From: Syngnathus acus
Lineage: Eukaryota > Chordata > Actinopteri > Syngnathiformes > Syngnathidae
DNA: 64,000 nucleotides
Direction of reading: 5' to 3'
NCBI RefSeq assembly: GCF_901709675.1
Contig: NC_051087.1
Coordinates: 8,830,884 to 8,894,883 of the forward strand
A program made the translations under genes and the position numbers. Every line of letters starts with the position of its first letter. Within the stretch, counting starts at the first letter, position 1. Positions 50,064 through 61,303 of the stretch are shown piece by piece. Below the pieces are notes generated by a model. The model saw nothing but the letters and a program-made list of their open reading frames with translations, was not told where the DNA came from and did no database searches.

Positions 50064-53000
50064 GTCTGTACAACACGTATCACTTAATATACTGTTCTCT
50101 CTCTATTTGCGAGGAATAGCGACCAAGCCCTGACATGAATGGTAAAATGGCTGCAGGGGAGTAGCTCCACGGTGTGTTCACAGGGCTTGCTTAAATTAAC
50201 CATCACAAACGTAGATTGCTTTGAGCCTTAAAAAGGGTCTAGCTCCCTCCCAAAAGCAACGCAAACAACATCATGGACATTGCTGTGTTCCGACATGCAC
50301 ATCGTCATGTAAATTCAACAGCGTTTTAGGCTAATTGTCCCAAAAACGGTTATTCACAACACTGCAGTGCATGAAAATGTTAAATTAAAAGGAGTAACAT
50401 TGAAGAAGAATATCCATGACTTAAAAAAAACTTTACATCTGGATTTTAATGATTTGCTAGATCTCTGATGGTAATTTTATCAATATCGATATCGATTCTA
50501 TACGAGGTAAAAGGTGCAGATAAAGTAAATTATGTATATAAAGTTCATGAATGAATCAGGCAAATATTTCTTACTCTTCTGTGGTTTGAAAAAGCCTCAC
50601 ACATTATGTGGTGCTCATCTTACAGGTAATGAATGCCTTGTACATGCTGAAGTTCAAATGGTCACACATTTATTTGTGTGCAGTGAATTACTGTGAATCA
50701 AGAGTGATTGTCATCAACAATTACTGCGAGTTGCTCATCAGGTCTGGTTGCAGATTTTGTCGGTAGTCGAATCAAGTCATTATTACCCTGGAAACGTTCT
50801 GTTTTCGGTTTCGCTCAAGAGTTTTCCGCTGAATATTTTTCTCCGGACTCAAGTTCAGACCTTGCTGTGTGTTGCGACGGTGAACTTCTCACAACTGATA
50901 CTCATTATCCATTAAATTTGAATGATGATGTCCACACTGGAATATAGCAATGCCCGTGGCACCATGCCGCCCCCGGAATAAAAATCTATTAAACAAGGCC
51001 TCTCTAGCATACATGGCTTGGGATAGGCTGTTGTGTGGCTGTGGCCTTTTCCCTTGCTTGGCCTTCCTTAGCTATGGCATTGTTGGCACGCACACTAGTT
51101 GACGCCAGTTATGCCGAGTCATACGTCGTAACATGAGCAAGGCGCGGATAACAACAAGCATGTATTATGAATAGATTAGATCTTTATTTTTATAATTTTT
51201 TGGGTAGTTTGTGTTAGCATAAGAAAGCATTAAAAAAAACACAAAAGTTCCATCTTCAAATCTATGTCATATTTAAGGCTCAAACTCAGCTGTTTATGTG
51301 AGGCTCTGAATACATGGCTGTCATATTTCACGGAACCAGAAAAGGGTCAACTGCATCACGTTCGCTGTATATGCAAAGAACCCATTTTTTTTTACACCTG
51401 AGCACAAAAACAGTGAACTGGTGAGTTTTTCAGCATATAACGGAGGATGGGTTCCCCCCAAAAAACAGTCAACAGATTTGATTTGATTAGATCAAGACCA
51501 TGTGATTGATCGAGTCTTCTTATTTAGGGATGTCGTGCCAAGAATATCTCATTGCTAGAAAAATTTGCGAGTGATTCAGAATGAATGAATTAGCAAGTAG
51601 CAAATTGTGGATCACTAATATATGCAATTGTCTGAGATTGTCTATGATTTTTTATATGTAGTCGTATTCTTTGTCAAGTCAAGTCAAGTTTATTTGTATA
51701 GCCCTAAATCACAAGCAGTCTCAAAGGGCTTCACATAGACAAAAATTGACAATTATTCTCAAAGCATCCCCTGATCTTAAGCTCCCAAAAGGGCAAGGAA
51801 AAACTCAAAACCCCTGCCCGGGGAAAATGAGAAACCTTGAGAAGGGACCACAGATGGAAGGATCCCCCTTTCAGGATCACCAGGTTGTAATGGATGCAGA
51901 GAGGGCACAAATAATACATAATATGAAAATCAAAAGTGGATGTCCAAGTCAGAGCGAAGGGCTGCCGGAGGAGCCCTCTACTATCCTGGCTGTGGAGGTT
52001 GAGCTGCAGTTCCCCCAACCTGAATTGGCCCACAAGAATCCAGATAGCCGCTGTCAGCTTGGGTGCCACCTAACCACCTCCCCGGCCGGGGAGGGGGGGG
52101 GGAGAGAAAACAAAACAAACTCCGGCCGAATCGGCCACTACAAGTTAGTTAAAGGCCATGTCATAGAAATGTGTCTTTAAACGTGTCAGAATTTAAAAAA
52201 TAGGATTTACAATTAGCGATCAGATTAGACTTGTTTTTCTTCTCTTTTAGGTATATCCTGGCAAGACAAGATCACAGCGCTGCGCGCAAAGATGGCGGAA
52301 CGAAAAATGTCCTGCTTCATTGCCACTGCTCTGGACGAGATAGCATGTAAGAATTCAGTCATGCGAATGACCTCAATTGCCGGTGTGTTTTCGCTGAGAT
52401 AATGCAATCTTGCATTGGCATATATGCGGATGGAAGACTGGGTTTTAGTTGCAGTGTTGTGTAAACGAGCAACTAGAGTTCACACCTCTCCGTCAAGGTC
52501 AAACGCCAAAGTGAAAACATGGAGATGCAATCTCACCACTTATTTATACTTATTATATTCATAGACTTAATAATTGCCTCTTAATTTTATGCATTGAAAA
52601 CATTTTAACATTGAGTTGTGCCAATCCAATCTAGTGATTTTTTTTCAGCTGACCAGTATCAGCTAAAAAGAATATTCATTCATTCATTCATTCATTCATT
52701 CATTCGTTCGTTCGTTCATTCGCTCGCTCGCTCGCTCGCTCGCTCGCTCGCTCACTCACTCACTCACTCACTCACTCACTCACTCACTTACCTGTCTGTG
52801 TATTTGTTAACGTTGTGTTGCTTTTGTTGTAATTTGTTTGGTTTTGAAGTCACACAGTGAGTGAGATAAGAATCCTGGGGTGCAAAAATATTGCCAAATT
52901 AAGCGTGGCATTATTTTATGCGGCACCAATTATATATGTTAGAAATTAAAAATATGTCCCTAATTTACACAGTTACTGCACTAGAATTCCAGTCATATAT

Positions 53001-56000
53001 AAAAGTATAATGTTGGGATACTTTTCAGCTAATAACAACAGCGGGAAACCAATTGAGACAATTTGCATGCATTCCTTTTTTAAGGCAATTCCAAGGGCTT
53101 GTATTGGCTAGGGCTGGGCGATATATTGATAATCTAGATATGAACGTTCACAGTATTAATATTGACAGTTAAGATGACGCTCGCTCTGCAAGTAAAGCTC
53201 AAGCCGTACGTACCTCCTTTCTAGTTTGGCATTGATCGACAACTAAAGCCAACCAATGACAATCTGACAGACCAAGAGAGAAACACACAAATTCACACGC
53301 ATGCAGCACACACATGAGAAACCCATTTCCCGGCACTGGCATGCATTGCCAAACTGCAGAAATGCAGAAAATGCAGTGTATTGTGTATTACAGCGATACG
53401 ATTTTACAATTTCATGTGTGCCTAAAAAAGTGAAGCTTGTATTAAAAATGTAGACGAGCGTTGCGGACCTCGCCGGTCCAATTGATTGTCCAATGACTTT
53501 TCGTGTGTGTGCGTTATTCTTGAGGAATTACCGGTATGTCAGACTTGTAATTATATGTATGAATAAATGCGAAAGGCACAGTATAAATAAAAACTGTCCT
53601 TGTAAGCGGATTAAAAATATCTATGCACCACTGGGTAAATGAAAGAAATATTATGACAACTCGACTATGACAAAAAAATAACTCAGCATGCATTTTATTG
53701 CAACTTAACAAAAGATCCACTTGCAATAACCATATTTTGAAACACACAAAATCTATTGTGATCACCTCTTACTAGTTTAACATGTGCATCAGCCTCACTT
53801 CTCTTGCATAAGTCAGCTTTGATACAAGATCACGATCCAAGGACCCCGGGACGTACGGGTGTCCATTTGAGCATCTTGTTGACCGTGCCTGAAGAGCTCT
53901 TAGTTCTGATTGTTTGCTTGGAAAATTCATGATAATTACATTGATTGTGATTGTCATCAGTTTGTATTTGGACTAAATAGACATTTGGTTTGAAGGGGAG
54001 TTGCTCAGGCATCTGCAGAGGATCATCACAAAAAAAAAATAATAATAATTGGGCTGTTTATACGTGAATCTCCTAGATTTGAATATTGTTAAAAACTCAC
54101 TTTATTCCAGCAGTTCAATGAAAAAAGTGAAACTTGTATATCATATGCAGTATATATATATATACTACCTACACACAACATGAAATCATGTACAAAAGTT
54201 GCAGTTCTGCTTATTTTATCTCAAATGACTTAAGATGGTAGCTCAATCACAGAATATACGTATCACAGACCATTGAATGATCATACAGAATATACCGCAC
54301 AAAGCTTCTAGTTTTTACATAATAATTATGATTATGGTGTTTTTTCTTTTTATTCTAGGGCTTTTCAATCTCCGTGGTGCAGATATTGAGTATAACCCTG
54401 TCTTCTTTGCATATACTATTGTGGGGATCAACTCAATAAGGTTGGAATTCAATTCATTTGTTGCCGAGGTTTTTTTGTGCGCATTTTTAATTCATTCAAA
54501 TGTTGTGTTCTTTATTGCATTCATTCTCAACCAGTGTGACAGGTCATAAGGTGTGTGTATGTATGTGTGAATAGGGGAAATTATCCAATTTAATTTAATT
54601 GGCCTGATTTTTTTTTTATTTGCGACAGATAATGTATCATTCTTCCTCTTTTCCTCATTTTTCAGTGACCAACATAGTGACATTTAATTTGTCTATTTTG
54701 TTGCTACTTTGCCCAACCGCTAGTGGATAACTTATTTTGAGTGAATGTGTTCTCGAAACTTAATAATTACATAAATTAATAAATAAACAAATAGTATTTT
54801 CAGTCCACTTTCTTTTCACCTGAATCTTTCTGCAGGCTTTTTGTGGACTTGAAGCGTCTCGCTGATCCAGCACTGAGAGACCATCTGCAGCTGGATACGC
54901 CCAGCTTACCTGAGTTTCACATTCAGACATTCCCATACGAAGCGGTCTTCACTGAGTTGCAGACCATCTGCACCGCACTTGGCCACAAGGACAAAGTTTG
55001 GATCTGTGACAAGGCCAGTTGTGCTCTCACGCAGGTCATCCCCCAGGTGAGGGAGGGTATGCATGTCGTTTGTCCAGAAAGCGAGACGGGATGATTGTCA
55101 ATTTTTTAAAGATGTACCGTATATGTTTTGTTCCCTAGCTGAGAATGTTGAAAAAAAGCTGCATATTCGTTTCCATTATATTTTGTCCAGCATAAAAAAA
55201 AGACTGTCCCATGACAGCTTTTAAAAGGCTTTATGTGGTATCATAAAAAGTATTCCAAGTATTGATTCTGAAAGGAAACTGAGTTCTTTAGAACATCTAG
55301 TTGAGATATGGAGCACCACAAAGTGGATATTTTTATTGTTCTGGTTGAACTGCACTGCATCATATTGTTAATATGGGGCCACCTCACATGTTTCAATGTT
55401 GGGTGCTTGTGGCTCAGTTGGGAGAGCGGAGCATTCGCTGACTGTAGGGTTGTCAGTTCAAATTCCAGCTCTGCTGTCAAAGTGTACCCTGGGGTTGCCT
55501 CCAGGTCAGCATTGTAAATACGACAATGTTTTCAATTATCTTGTTTGGCTAAACAAGATTGTCTTATTTTATATCAGTGCACTATTGCAAACTGCAACCA
55601 CAGTAGTAAACATCTTTATCACTCTCTGGCAGTGTTTTATTTGTCCCTACCCTTTTTTGCACCCCCATTTGCACCGAATTGAAGTTCATTCTTTTCAACC
55701 AGTGACCGTTCCATTTTGTTGTGTATACAGGCGCACAGGTCCACCATTCCTTATACCCCTCTTTGTCTTGCCAAGGCAGTGAAGAACACGACAGAGATTG
55801 AAGGAATGAAAACAGCCCATGTAAGATCGACCCCATTGCTTTTTTTTTTAAATCCACGTAAAACCATGCATGCGTTTACATATTAACATTTATAAACCGC
55901 ATCTGTGGCTTTATTCATGTGTCACAAATAATCTGTCATTTTTCTGATAGATCAAGGATGCAGTCGCTCTGTGTGACCTCTTTGCCTGGTTGGAAAAAGA

Positions 56001-59000
56001 GGTACAGTTATATGATTTTCAACATTACAAAAATTATCTGGACTGTATTCATAAATAATCCTCGACTTTCTTGATTTTGAGGCTGAACCTTAACCTACGG
56101 TCTAATCACCAATATCGATAATGTTATTTTCCTTTTTTTAAAAGAATGAAATAACATTGCAAAACTTTTTTCATTGAATGGTTTATGGGTCACTCACGTG
56201 ACTGCTCCAAACAACTCCAAAGACCTTTTCAACTCCACTTCTAGTAATTAGCTCAGCAGCACTTTTCTTTTAAATAACTTTCAGCTTTTCTTTGATCAAT
56301 TCTTACAATTGTTACAAACTAACTACACTACTTAACTCCTTTAATTGAATGTTTGCCTTTTTTGAATTGTGTCATGAGGAACCAGTCTTGCACAAGGATT
56401 CTTTATAATTGTGATCTCAGATTTCTAACCAAGTTTATTCATATTGTGGTTGAAGTTAATATAGTCAATACAATACTTGCAGATCTTAAGTACTTCCTTC
56501 AATGTTTTGTGCCTTGGGGAAACACATACTATTTACTGATTTTGCTGTCATTTTGTCATATTGATCATTTTATAGATTCCAAAAGGCACTGTAACAGAAA
56601 TCTCAGCTGCTGACAAGGCTGAGGAACTACGCAGGTGATGTTTGTATTCCCAAACAAATTCATTTTGTACTTTACAAATCTGTCTGATGAGAGGCTCTCG
56701 AGTTATAACTGCCTCTACAGGATGTAGAAAAACATCCATCCATCTATTGACCAATTCAATGTATGTCTTAAGATTGAACCCTAACCCTATGCAGAATTTA
56801 ATCATTAAACATTTTAGTTTTGGTCTATATGTAAAGAATTTTGTATTCTTGGGGGCAGCGCATTGCACCAATTGTTAGCACATCTGCCCCACAGTCCAGA
56901 GGTTCTGGGTATAAATCTCAGTTCCAACATCCATGTCATCCTAAAGGGGTTGGATTGGATGTTAATCTTTGAAGCACCAAAAGTAAGCCAATTGAAACTT
57001 TCCAATGTATTTTTGCAGCCAACAGAAAAACTTTGTCGGCCTCAGTTTCCCTACAATCTCCAGCGTTGGGCCCAATGCAGCAATCATACATTACAGGTCA
57101 GAAAAGTCAAAGATGCACTTTGATTGGTTTTGCATTTGTTTTGGTGTGTTTCTAATACGCTTGTCTTTGTAGGCCTCTGCCTGAGACCAACAGAACGCTC
57201 ACCGTCAATGAAGTTTATCTCATCGATTCCGGAGCCCAGTACATGTAAACTCGTTGTTCTCACGCAGAAACTTAATGGTTATATGGTTTGACTTGTCTGC
57301 TCTTTGGCAGTGATGGCACAACAGACGTCACACGCACCATGCACTTTGGAATCCCGTCTGCGTATGAAAAGGTGCCAACCGCCCACTTTACATACCACAA
57401 TTTATTTTTGTCCTGAGCAATACTATAATCAGAGCAATTTCCAAAGAAATGACGTCCTTTCTTTATTCTCTAAGGAATGCTTCACTTATGTACTCAAGGG
57501 ACACATTGCCGTCAGTGCTGCCGTTTTCCCCAATGGAACCAAAGGTACCACTTAAAATTTAAAAAGTAGTGTTGTGTATTGAGAGCACGGAATTATTGGA
57601 AGCCGTTCTCATGTTCACTTGAAAAAGCTTACTCATGATTGTTATTCACGAATTGTCAGAGACTAATTGTTAATCACTGACTGCAATAGCCAAAGTGGCG
57701 ACATTTAAGCAAGAGTGCACAGGGGAGAGAACATCAGCAATAGTGAAGAAAATGAGGGACAGCAGGAAAAGGAGCTACTATGTATCTGGACATACTGATA
57801 ATCTTTTCAAAGCAGAAGAACTCGTTATTTATCCGATTGTCTGATTGTTGCATTTGTTCCTTGTTTTTTTTTGTTTGTTTTTGTACTTTTGTAGCGCTAC
57901 ATGTGAACTTTTTCTTGTAACTCTACATGGTGTAAATTACAACGACGTATTAGGGTCACCTAGCAAAATAAAAAGAGGCAAGATGAGATTTTTATATACA
58001 GTGGGGCAAAAAAGTATTTAGTCAGCCACCAATTGTGCAAGTTCTCCCGCTTACAAGATGAGAGATGGTTGTAATTTCCATCATAGGTACACTTCAACTA
58101 TGAGAGACAAAATGAAAAAAAGATCCAGAAAATCACATTGATTTTTAAAGAATTTACTTGCAAATTACGGTGAATAATAAGTATTTGGTCAATAATGGCC
58201 TCGATCTGGGGCTCCACGCAAGAGCTCACCCCGTGGGGTCAAAATGATCACAAGAACGGTGAACAAAAATCCCTGAAAAACACAGAGGGACCTATCTGTT
58301 GTTAAGCCTTTTATGTCTTTAATTGCGTTGACCTACATGCACAAACGCTGGCAGTAAATTCATCTCACTTTTGCGAAAGCTGTTTAATGACACTCAAGTG
58401 AAGTTTAAATGAAGGCCAATAAATAACAAATAAGCAAATAAATTATGCTGCTTTAAGAAAGATCCCCACTAGTTTGATAATAAAAGTATATCAATACATC
58501 TAAAACTGATATACTAAGAGTTATTGATAGTCACGGTTGTACCACCTTTAAAATGTTAAAATTTAAATAACAACACTTGTAGACAGATGATACAATAATA
58601 TGATATATATGATAATATACTTCATATTATTTATCCTCTACAAAAAATGACTTGTTCCAGAAACTCACATCTAGCATCTAGCTCTGCATGATGGTATTAT
58701 ACTGCCTTCAGTGGTCAAGGTCGGCACATCAGAAGGAACAGCAAATTGAAGTGAATTGCAGCAATAAATCATGATGCATAAACTAATGCATTACATTCTA
58801 CACCATCTTGGTAACTCACATTAATATAGAGTTGTATTTTTCTTTTCAAAATGTGTTTTTTTTTGGGGGGGGCAAGGATAAGATGAGGGTTATCACAGAA
58901 AAAATTAAATATATATATTAAGGCACCGCTGTTTTTAATTAGTGAAGCATTTAAATACATGAGCAGTGTGTGTTCACTTTTATACTGTGTTGAGTTTTTT

Positions 59001-60155
59001 TCTGATGACTTTGGCACATTTTGAGAACCATTGGAATTTTTTGCAAAACTCTTCGCACAAATAACAAAACCTTGAACCCAATTTCAAAAACTCTAATCAA
59101 AGTTTTCCTCGTCAAAGCAAACAAGTTTTGCTTAACTTTCGTAAGAATGGTATTTATGCTGCAAACAATGAATACAATTCATCGAATTTGCAAGAACGCA
59201 ATGTGCCAGTTACACACTGATGGTAAGAATAAATAACAAATTAGGCTCTTGCTTTCCGACAGAAAGTAGGCTATATGTCATGTTAAAGTTATACTTTTAT
59301 CATAGTTCTGCAAACACATACTGCTTGACTATATGCCTTTTTTCCACTGTCCAGGCCACCTGCTGGACTCATTTGCGCGAGCAGCCCTGTGGGAGTCGGG
59401 CCTGGACTACCTGCATGGTACAGGTCACGGCGTCGGCTGCTTTCTTAATGTTCACGAGGGGCCCTGCGGCATCAGCTACAAGACTTTTGCTGATGAACCT
59501 CTTGAGGCAGGCATGATTGTCAGTGATGGTATGGATTGACAAACTAAGGCAGAGCTCACCAACTTTTTTCAGTTTTAGAGATAAAATATCATATACAAGC
59601 CTTTTTAAATATACATTTTCTTGTTTAATTCGTAGAACCAGGGTATTATGAAGATGGAGCTTTTGGTATCCGACTTGAAAATGTGGTTCTTGTTGTACCA
59701 ACGAAGACCAAGGTAAGACTTTAAACTGAAGGAAAACAGGTTCTACAGTTTGTACGAGTGTTCTTGATTCGAAATTTGAGCTATAACACTGTGTGTTGAT
59801 CTCCCCTAGTACAACTACAGAAATAGAGGTAGTTTGACATTTGAACCCTTGACGCTGGTTCCCATCCAAGTCAAGATGATGAACACAGAGCTGCTCACCC
59901 AGAAGGAGGTAAACACGTTCCACACCGTTTCAATTGCATTCTTCTCAAATACTTGTTTTACAAGTAGAATGTTTATTTGACTAAATCTCCTACGTGTAGT
60001 ACTAAAAGCGTGTTTGCGTGTCCTTGTGTCGCCAGCGGGACTGGGTGAACAAGTACCACAGGATGTGCCGCCAGGTGGTAGGGGCGGAGCTGGAGCGTCA
60101 AGGCAGAAAGGAGGCGCTGGATTGGCTCATCCGAGAGACCCAACCCATCGTGTGA
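47130..60155 (+). CDS. xpnpep1: X-prolyl aminopeptidase 1, cytosolic (complete, 19 coding exons)
   Basis: This is a metalloaminopeptidase P that removes an N-terminal residue followed by proline, in the cytosol. ATG is at 47138. Exons end or start at 47254, 47465-47528, 48433-48537, 49509-49601, 49920-50063, 52251-52346, 54359-54440, 54836-55046, 55731-55820, 55951-56001, 56576-56634, 57019-57096, 57173-57244, 57311-57371, 57475-57544, 59355-59528, 59636-59712, 59810-59908 and 60036-60155. The 1863 nt give 620 residues; human is 623. Domains: creatinase N-domains I and II (about 1-160 and 161-323) and the pita-bread catalytic domain (about 324-620). Metal ligands D415, D426, H489, E523 and E537 and the catalytic-site histidines H395 and H498 are all present at the human numbering. 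The sequence is strongly similar to human XPNPEP1, as I recall it, throughout (for example [45 protein letters not shown]). No membrane anchor is seen, which argues against xpnpep2. Confidence 0.97.
47590..47700 (+). repeat. LINE-type 3' tail fragment in xpnpep1 intron
   Basis: The run 'acttccccactgtgggataaataaa' followed by atctaatctaatctaatg is the short-hairpin-plus-microsatellite 3' end typical of teleost non-LTR retrotransposons. A similar tail follows the tRNA-Gly copy at 60561. Confidence 0.6.
49078..49391. mobile_element. hAT-like non-autonomous element with perfect 8-bp TSD
   Basis: It is flanked by the exact target duplication aaatagat (49070-49077 and 49392-49399). The ends are CACAGGTGTCAAACT and, as complement, CAGGGGTGTCAAACT: 15 bases with two differences. 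The 314-bp interior has 'gggccgcc', 'gtggcccgcgaaga' and a mirrored 'cggcccgcgaaaa'. An 8-bp TSD with CAGGGGTGTCAAA ends fits the hAT superfamily. No transposase is present. It lies in the intron before xpnpep1 exon 4. Confidence 0.92.
51675..52185 (+). repeat. CAAGTCAAGT-type dispersed repeat (copy 2, longer)
   Basis: It starts caagtcaagtcaagtttat and matches 29594-29862 in order through 'ggcaaggaaaaactca' and 'ggatccccctttcagg', then extends about 250 bases further ('gggtgccacctaaccacc', 'ctccggccgaatcggcc'). It produces a 169-residue open frame that is not a gene. It lies in the intron before xpnpep1 exon 6. Confidence 0.85.
52251..55046 (+). CDS. xpnpep1: xpnpep1 coding exons 6-8 (N-domain II)
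   Basis: Exon 6 (52251-52346) encodes [19 protein letters not shown] and TALDEIA. Exon 7 (54359-54440) encodes [19 protein letters not shown] across its junction; its donor aag|gttgga is weak. Exon 8 (54836-55046) encodes [20 protein letters not shown] through [18 protein letters not shown]. The order and length match the second creatinase-like domain of human XPNPEP1. Exon 8 shows the most divergence from human. Confidence 0.94.
52672..52794 (+). repeat. Composite tetranucleotide array ATTC-GTTC-GCTC-ACTC
   Basis: Successive blocks of (ATTC)n, (GTTC)n, (GCTC)n and (ACTC)n in one 4-bp register, each differing by one base from a neighbour. It makes a Ser/His/Arg-rich open frame that is an artefact. 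It is intronic in xpnpep1. Confidence 0.95.
55403..55500 (+). repeat. tRNA-derived SINE fragment
   Basis: 'gcttgtggctcagttgggagagc' matches a Pol III A box in a tRNA head and 'tgtcagttcaaattccagct' matches a B box with decay. The body after it is short and unplaced. It is intronic in xpnpep1. Confidence 0.6.
55731..60155 (+). CDS. xpnpep1: xpnpep1 coding exons 9-19 (pita-bread catalytic domain)
   Basis: This part begins [19 protein letters not shown] and ends RETQPIV with stop TGA at 60153-60155. Metal ligand Asp415 (LIDSG) is in the exon 57173-57244 and Asp426 (DGTTDVTRT) in 57311-57371. His489 (GTGHGVG) and His498 are in 59355-59528. Glu523 (DEPGYYEDG) spans the junction to 59636-59712, and Glu537 (RLENVV) follows in that exon. 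His395 ends the exon 57019-57096. Position 493 is Cys where the human enzyme has Ser. Residues 389-393 (SSVGPNAA region) and the C-terminus are as in the family. The intron between 57244 and 57311 is only 66 bases. Confidence 0.97.
56848..56945 (-). repeat. Diverged dispersed-repeat fragment
   Basis: 'gcagcgcattgcaccaattgttagcacatctgccccacagtccagaggt' follows the 'tggttagcac..ctgcctcacagt..gaggt' end of the family at 30138-30240. It is intronic in xpnpep1. Confidence 0.5.
57998..58290 (+). mobile_element. Internally deleted Tc1-like transposon remnant
   Basis: It starts acagtggggcaaaaaagtat after TAT, with the words 'agtcagccaccaattgtgca', 'ggtacacttcaactatgaga' and 'aagtatttggtcaataa' of a familiar teleost Tc1-like terminal repeat. 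It then jumps directly into 'ctcgatctggggctccacgc...cccgtggggtcaaaatgatcacaagaacggtga', which I recognise as part of the transposase DNA-binding region ([13 protein letters not shown]), carrying stop codons. The first coding segment and everything after about 58290, including the second TIR, are missing. It is intronic in xpnpep1. Confidence 0.85.
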
Positions 60156-60274
60156 AGACCACGATTGCCGGGAGTACTGTGCCATCTGGTGCTGTGCAGT
60201 CGTCAGTGTTTTTACGTGTCTCAACTTCTTTCATGTCTCTTCTTTTTTTAACACAACATCCTATCAAGAGTTTT

Positions 60275-60280
60275 ATTAAA
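60275..60280 (+). terminator. xpnpep1: xpnpep1 polyadenylation signal ATTAAA
   Basis: The common variant ATTAAA lies 120 bases after the stop codon and is followed by a T/G-rich stretch (tgttttattggtgtttc). It gives a short 3'UTR. Confidence 0.7.
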
Positions 60281-60560
60281 GATCAATGAAAATGAATCAA
60301 TGTTTTATTGGTGTTTCATAGTCTTACTGTCAAATGATCATCTTGGCACAAACTCATTCATCACTTTTGTCTTGGAAAGTTTGGAATATGGTGTTGAGTT
60401 ACAAAAAAGAACAATTGCAGAAAACTGATCACTTCAGTTCTTAAAGTACACCACAGTATATGTATTGTATGCTTGCAAAACATTTTGATCAATCTGAGAA
60501 AAAACGTACAAACACTTCACTTTTTTCATCCACCAACTACAACCAAGTTTGTATCCACAA

Positions 60561-60631
60561 GCATTGGTGGTTCAGTGGTAGAATTCTCACCTGCCACGTG
60601 GGAGGCCTGGGTTCGATTCCCGGTCAATGCA
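60561..60631 (+). tRNA. tRNA-Gly(GCC)-like copy, probably a SINE/retrocopy
   Basis: 71 bases fold as a complete tRNA: acceptor GCATTGG with TCAATGC (one G-U pair), A box tggttcagtgg, anticodon arm CTCAC-CTGCCAC-GTGGG with anticodon GCC at 60593-60595, and B box ggttcgattcc. Against the vertebrate tRNA-Gly(GCC) consensus as I recall it, there are four changes: one compensated pair in the anticodon stem, one change in the T stem and one in the acceptor. Three of the four are CG-to-CA or CG-to-TG, the signature of methylation decay. Twenty bases downstream comes a LINE-type tail (tttccctctggggatcaata). It may be a functional gene, but a short tRNA-headed SINE is at least as likely. Confidence 0.6.
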
Positions 60632-60645
60632 AGTCTCTTCTTAAA

Positions 60646-60675
60646 TTTCCCTCTGGGGATCAATAAAGTAATTAT
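60646..60675 (+). repeat. LINE/SINE 3' tail after the tRNA-Gly copy
   Basis: 'tttccctctggggatcaata' plus aagtaatta is a short hairpin (ccctctgggg) followed by the ATAAAG-type end shared by teleost L2/CR1-like LINEs and the SINEs they mobilise. Compare 47650-47690. Confidence 0.55.
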
Positions 60676-60819
60676 CGTAATGTGGACCATCGACAATATA
60701 CCACAATGACGAATATAGTGATTCACTTTCACTTAAGCTTTGGCCATGATTTTTCCCTAATGAACTGGCCTGTTATTAGGTACACTTGAAAATGGCAGTG
60801 TACCTAATGGAGTGTCCAA

Positions 60820-60877
60820 GTGACGTCACAGATCAAACAGCCAATCAGAAAGTGGGGGTGAGGGCGGGTGTGGCACT
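60820..60877. promoter_or_regulatory. Repeat-borne CRE + CCAAT + GC-box cassette (copy 1)
   Basis: A perfect CRE palindrome TGACGTCA (60821-60828), CCAATCAG (60841-60848), then gtgggggtgagggcgggtgtgg (GC/CACCC-like boxes) occur within 58 bases. The spacing resembles a compact Pol II promoter. It belongs to a repeated module and no gene is seen immediately next to it. Confidence 0.4.
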
Positions 60878-61233
60878 TTTCACTTTCACTTAAGCTTTTT
60901 CCCTAATGAAGTGGCCTGTTATTAGGTACACTTGAAAATGGCAGTGTACCTAATGGAGTGTCCAAGTCCTCGAGGGGCCACGTTCCAATATGTTTTCCAA
61001 GTTGACCTCGTTAAACACACCTGCGTGAAAAGTTTTAGCTCCTTTCACGTTCTGCAGTAGCTAAAACTTTTCACGCAGGTGCACTTAACGAGGGAATCTT
61101 GGAAAACATGTTGGAATGCGGCCCCAAGGACTAGAGCTTGACACCTGTGACCTTTGACCATGAGATTTCCCTAATGAACTGGCCTGTTATTAGGTACACT
61201 TGAAAATGGCAGTGTACCTAATGGAGTGTCCAA

Positions 61234-61291
61234 GTGACGTCACAGATCAAACAGCCAATCAGAAAGTGGGGGTGAGGGCGGGTGTGGCACT
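61234..61291. promoter_or_regulatory. Repeat-borne CRE + CCAAT + GC-box cassette (copy 2)
   Basis: Identical module to 60820-60877: CRE TGACGTCA at 61235-61242, CCAAT at 61255-61259 and the same G-rich segment. No base difference is seen between copies over the cassette. Confidence 0.4.
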
Positions 61292-61303
61292 TTTCACTTA
61301 AAC

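Noticed and set aside
51671-52180. 169-residue plus-strand open frame
   Set aside because: It lies entirely within the CAAGTCAAGT dispersed repeat, whose other copy at 29594 has no matching frame.
52618-52860. 80-residue Ser/His/Arg-rich frame
   Set aside because: It is the translation of a tetranucleotide microsatellite in an intron.
59369-59923. 184-residue minus-strand open frame
   Set aside because: It is antisense to three well-supported xpnpep1 catalytic exons and their introns, and its length follows from codon bias on the sense strand.
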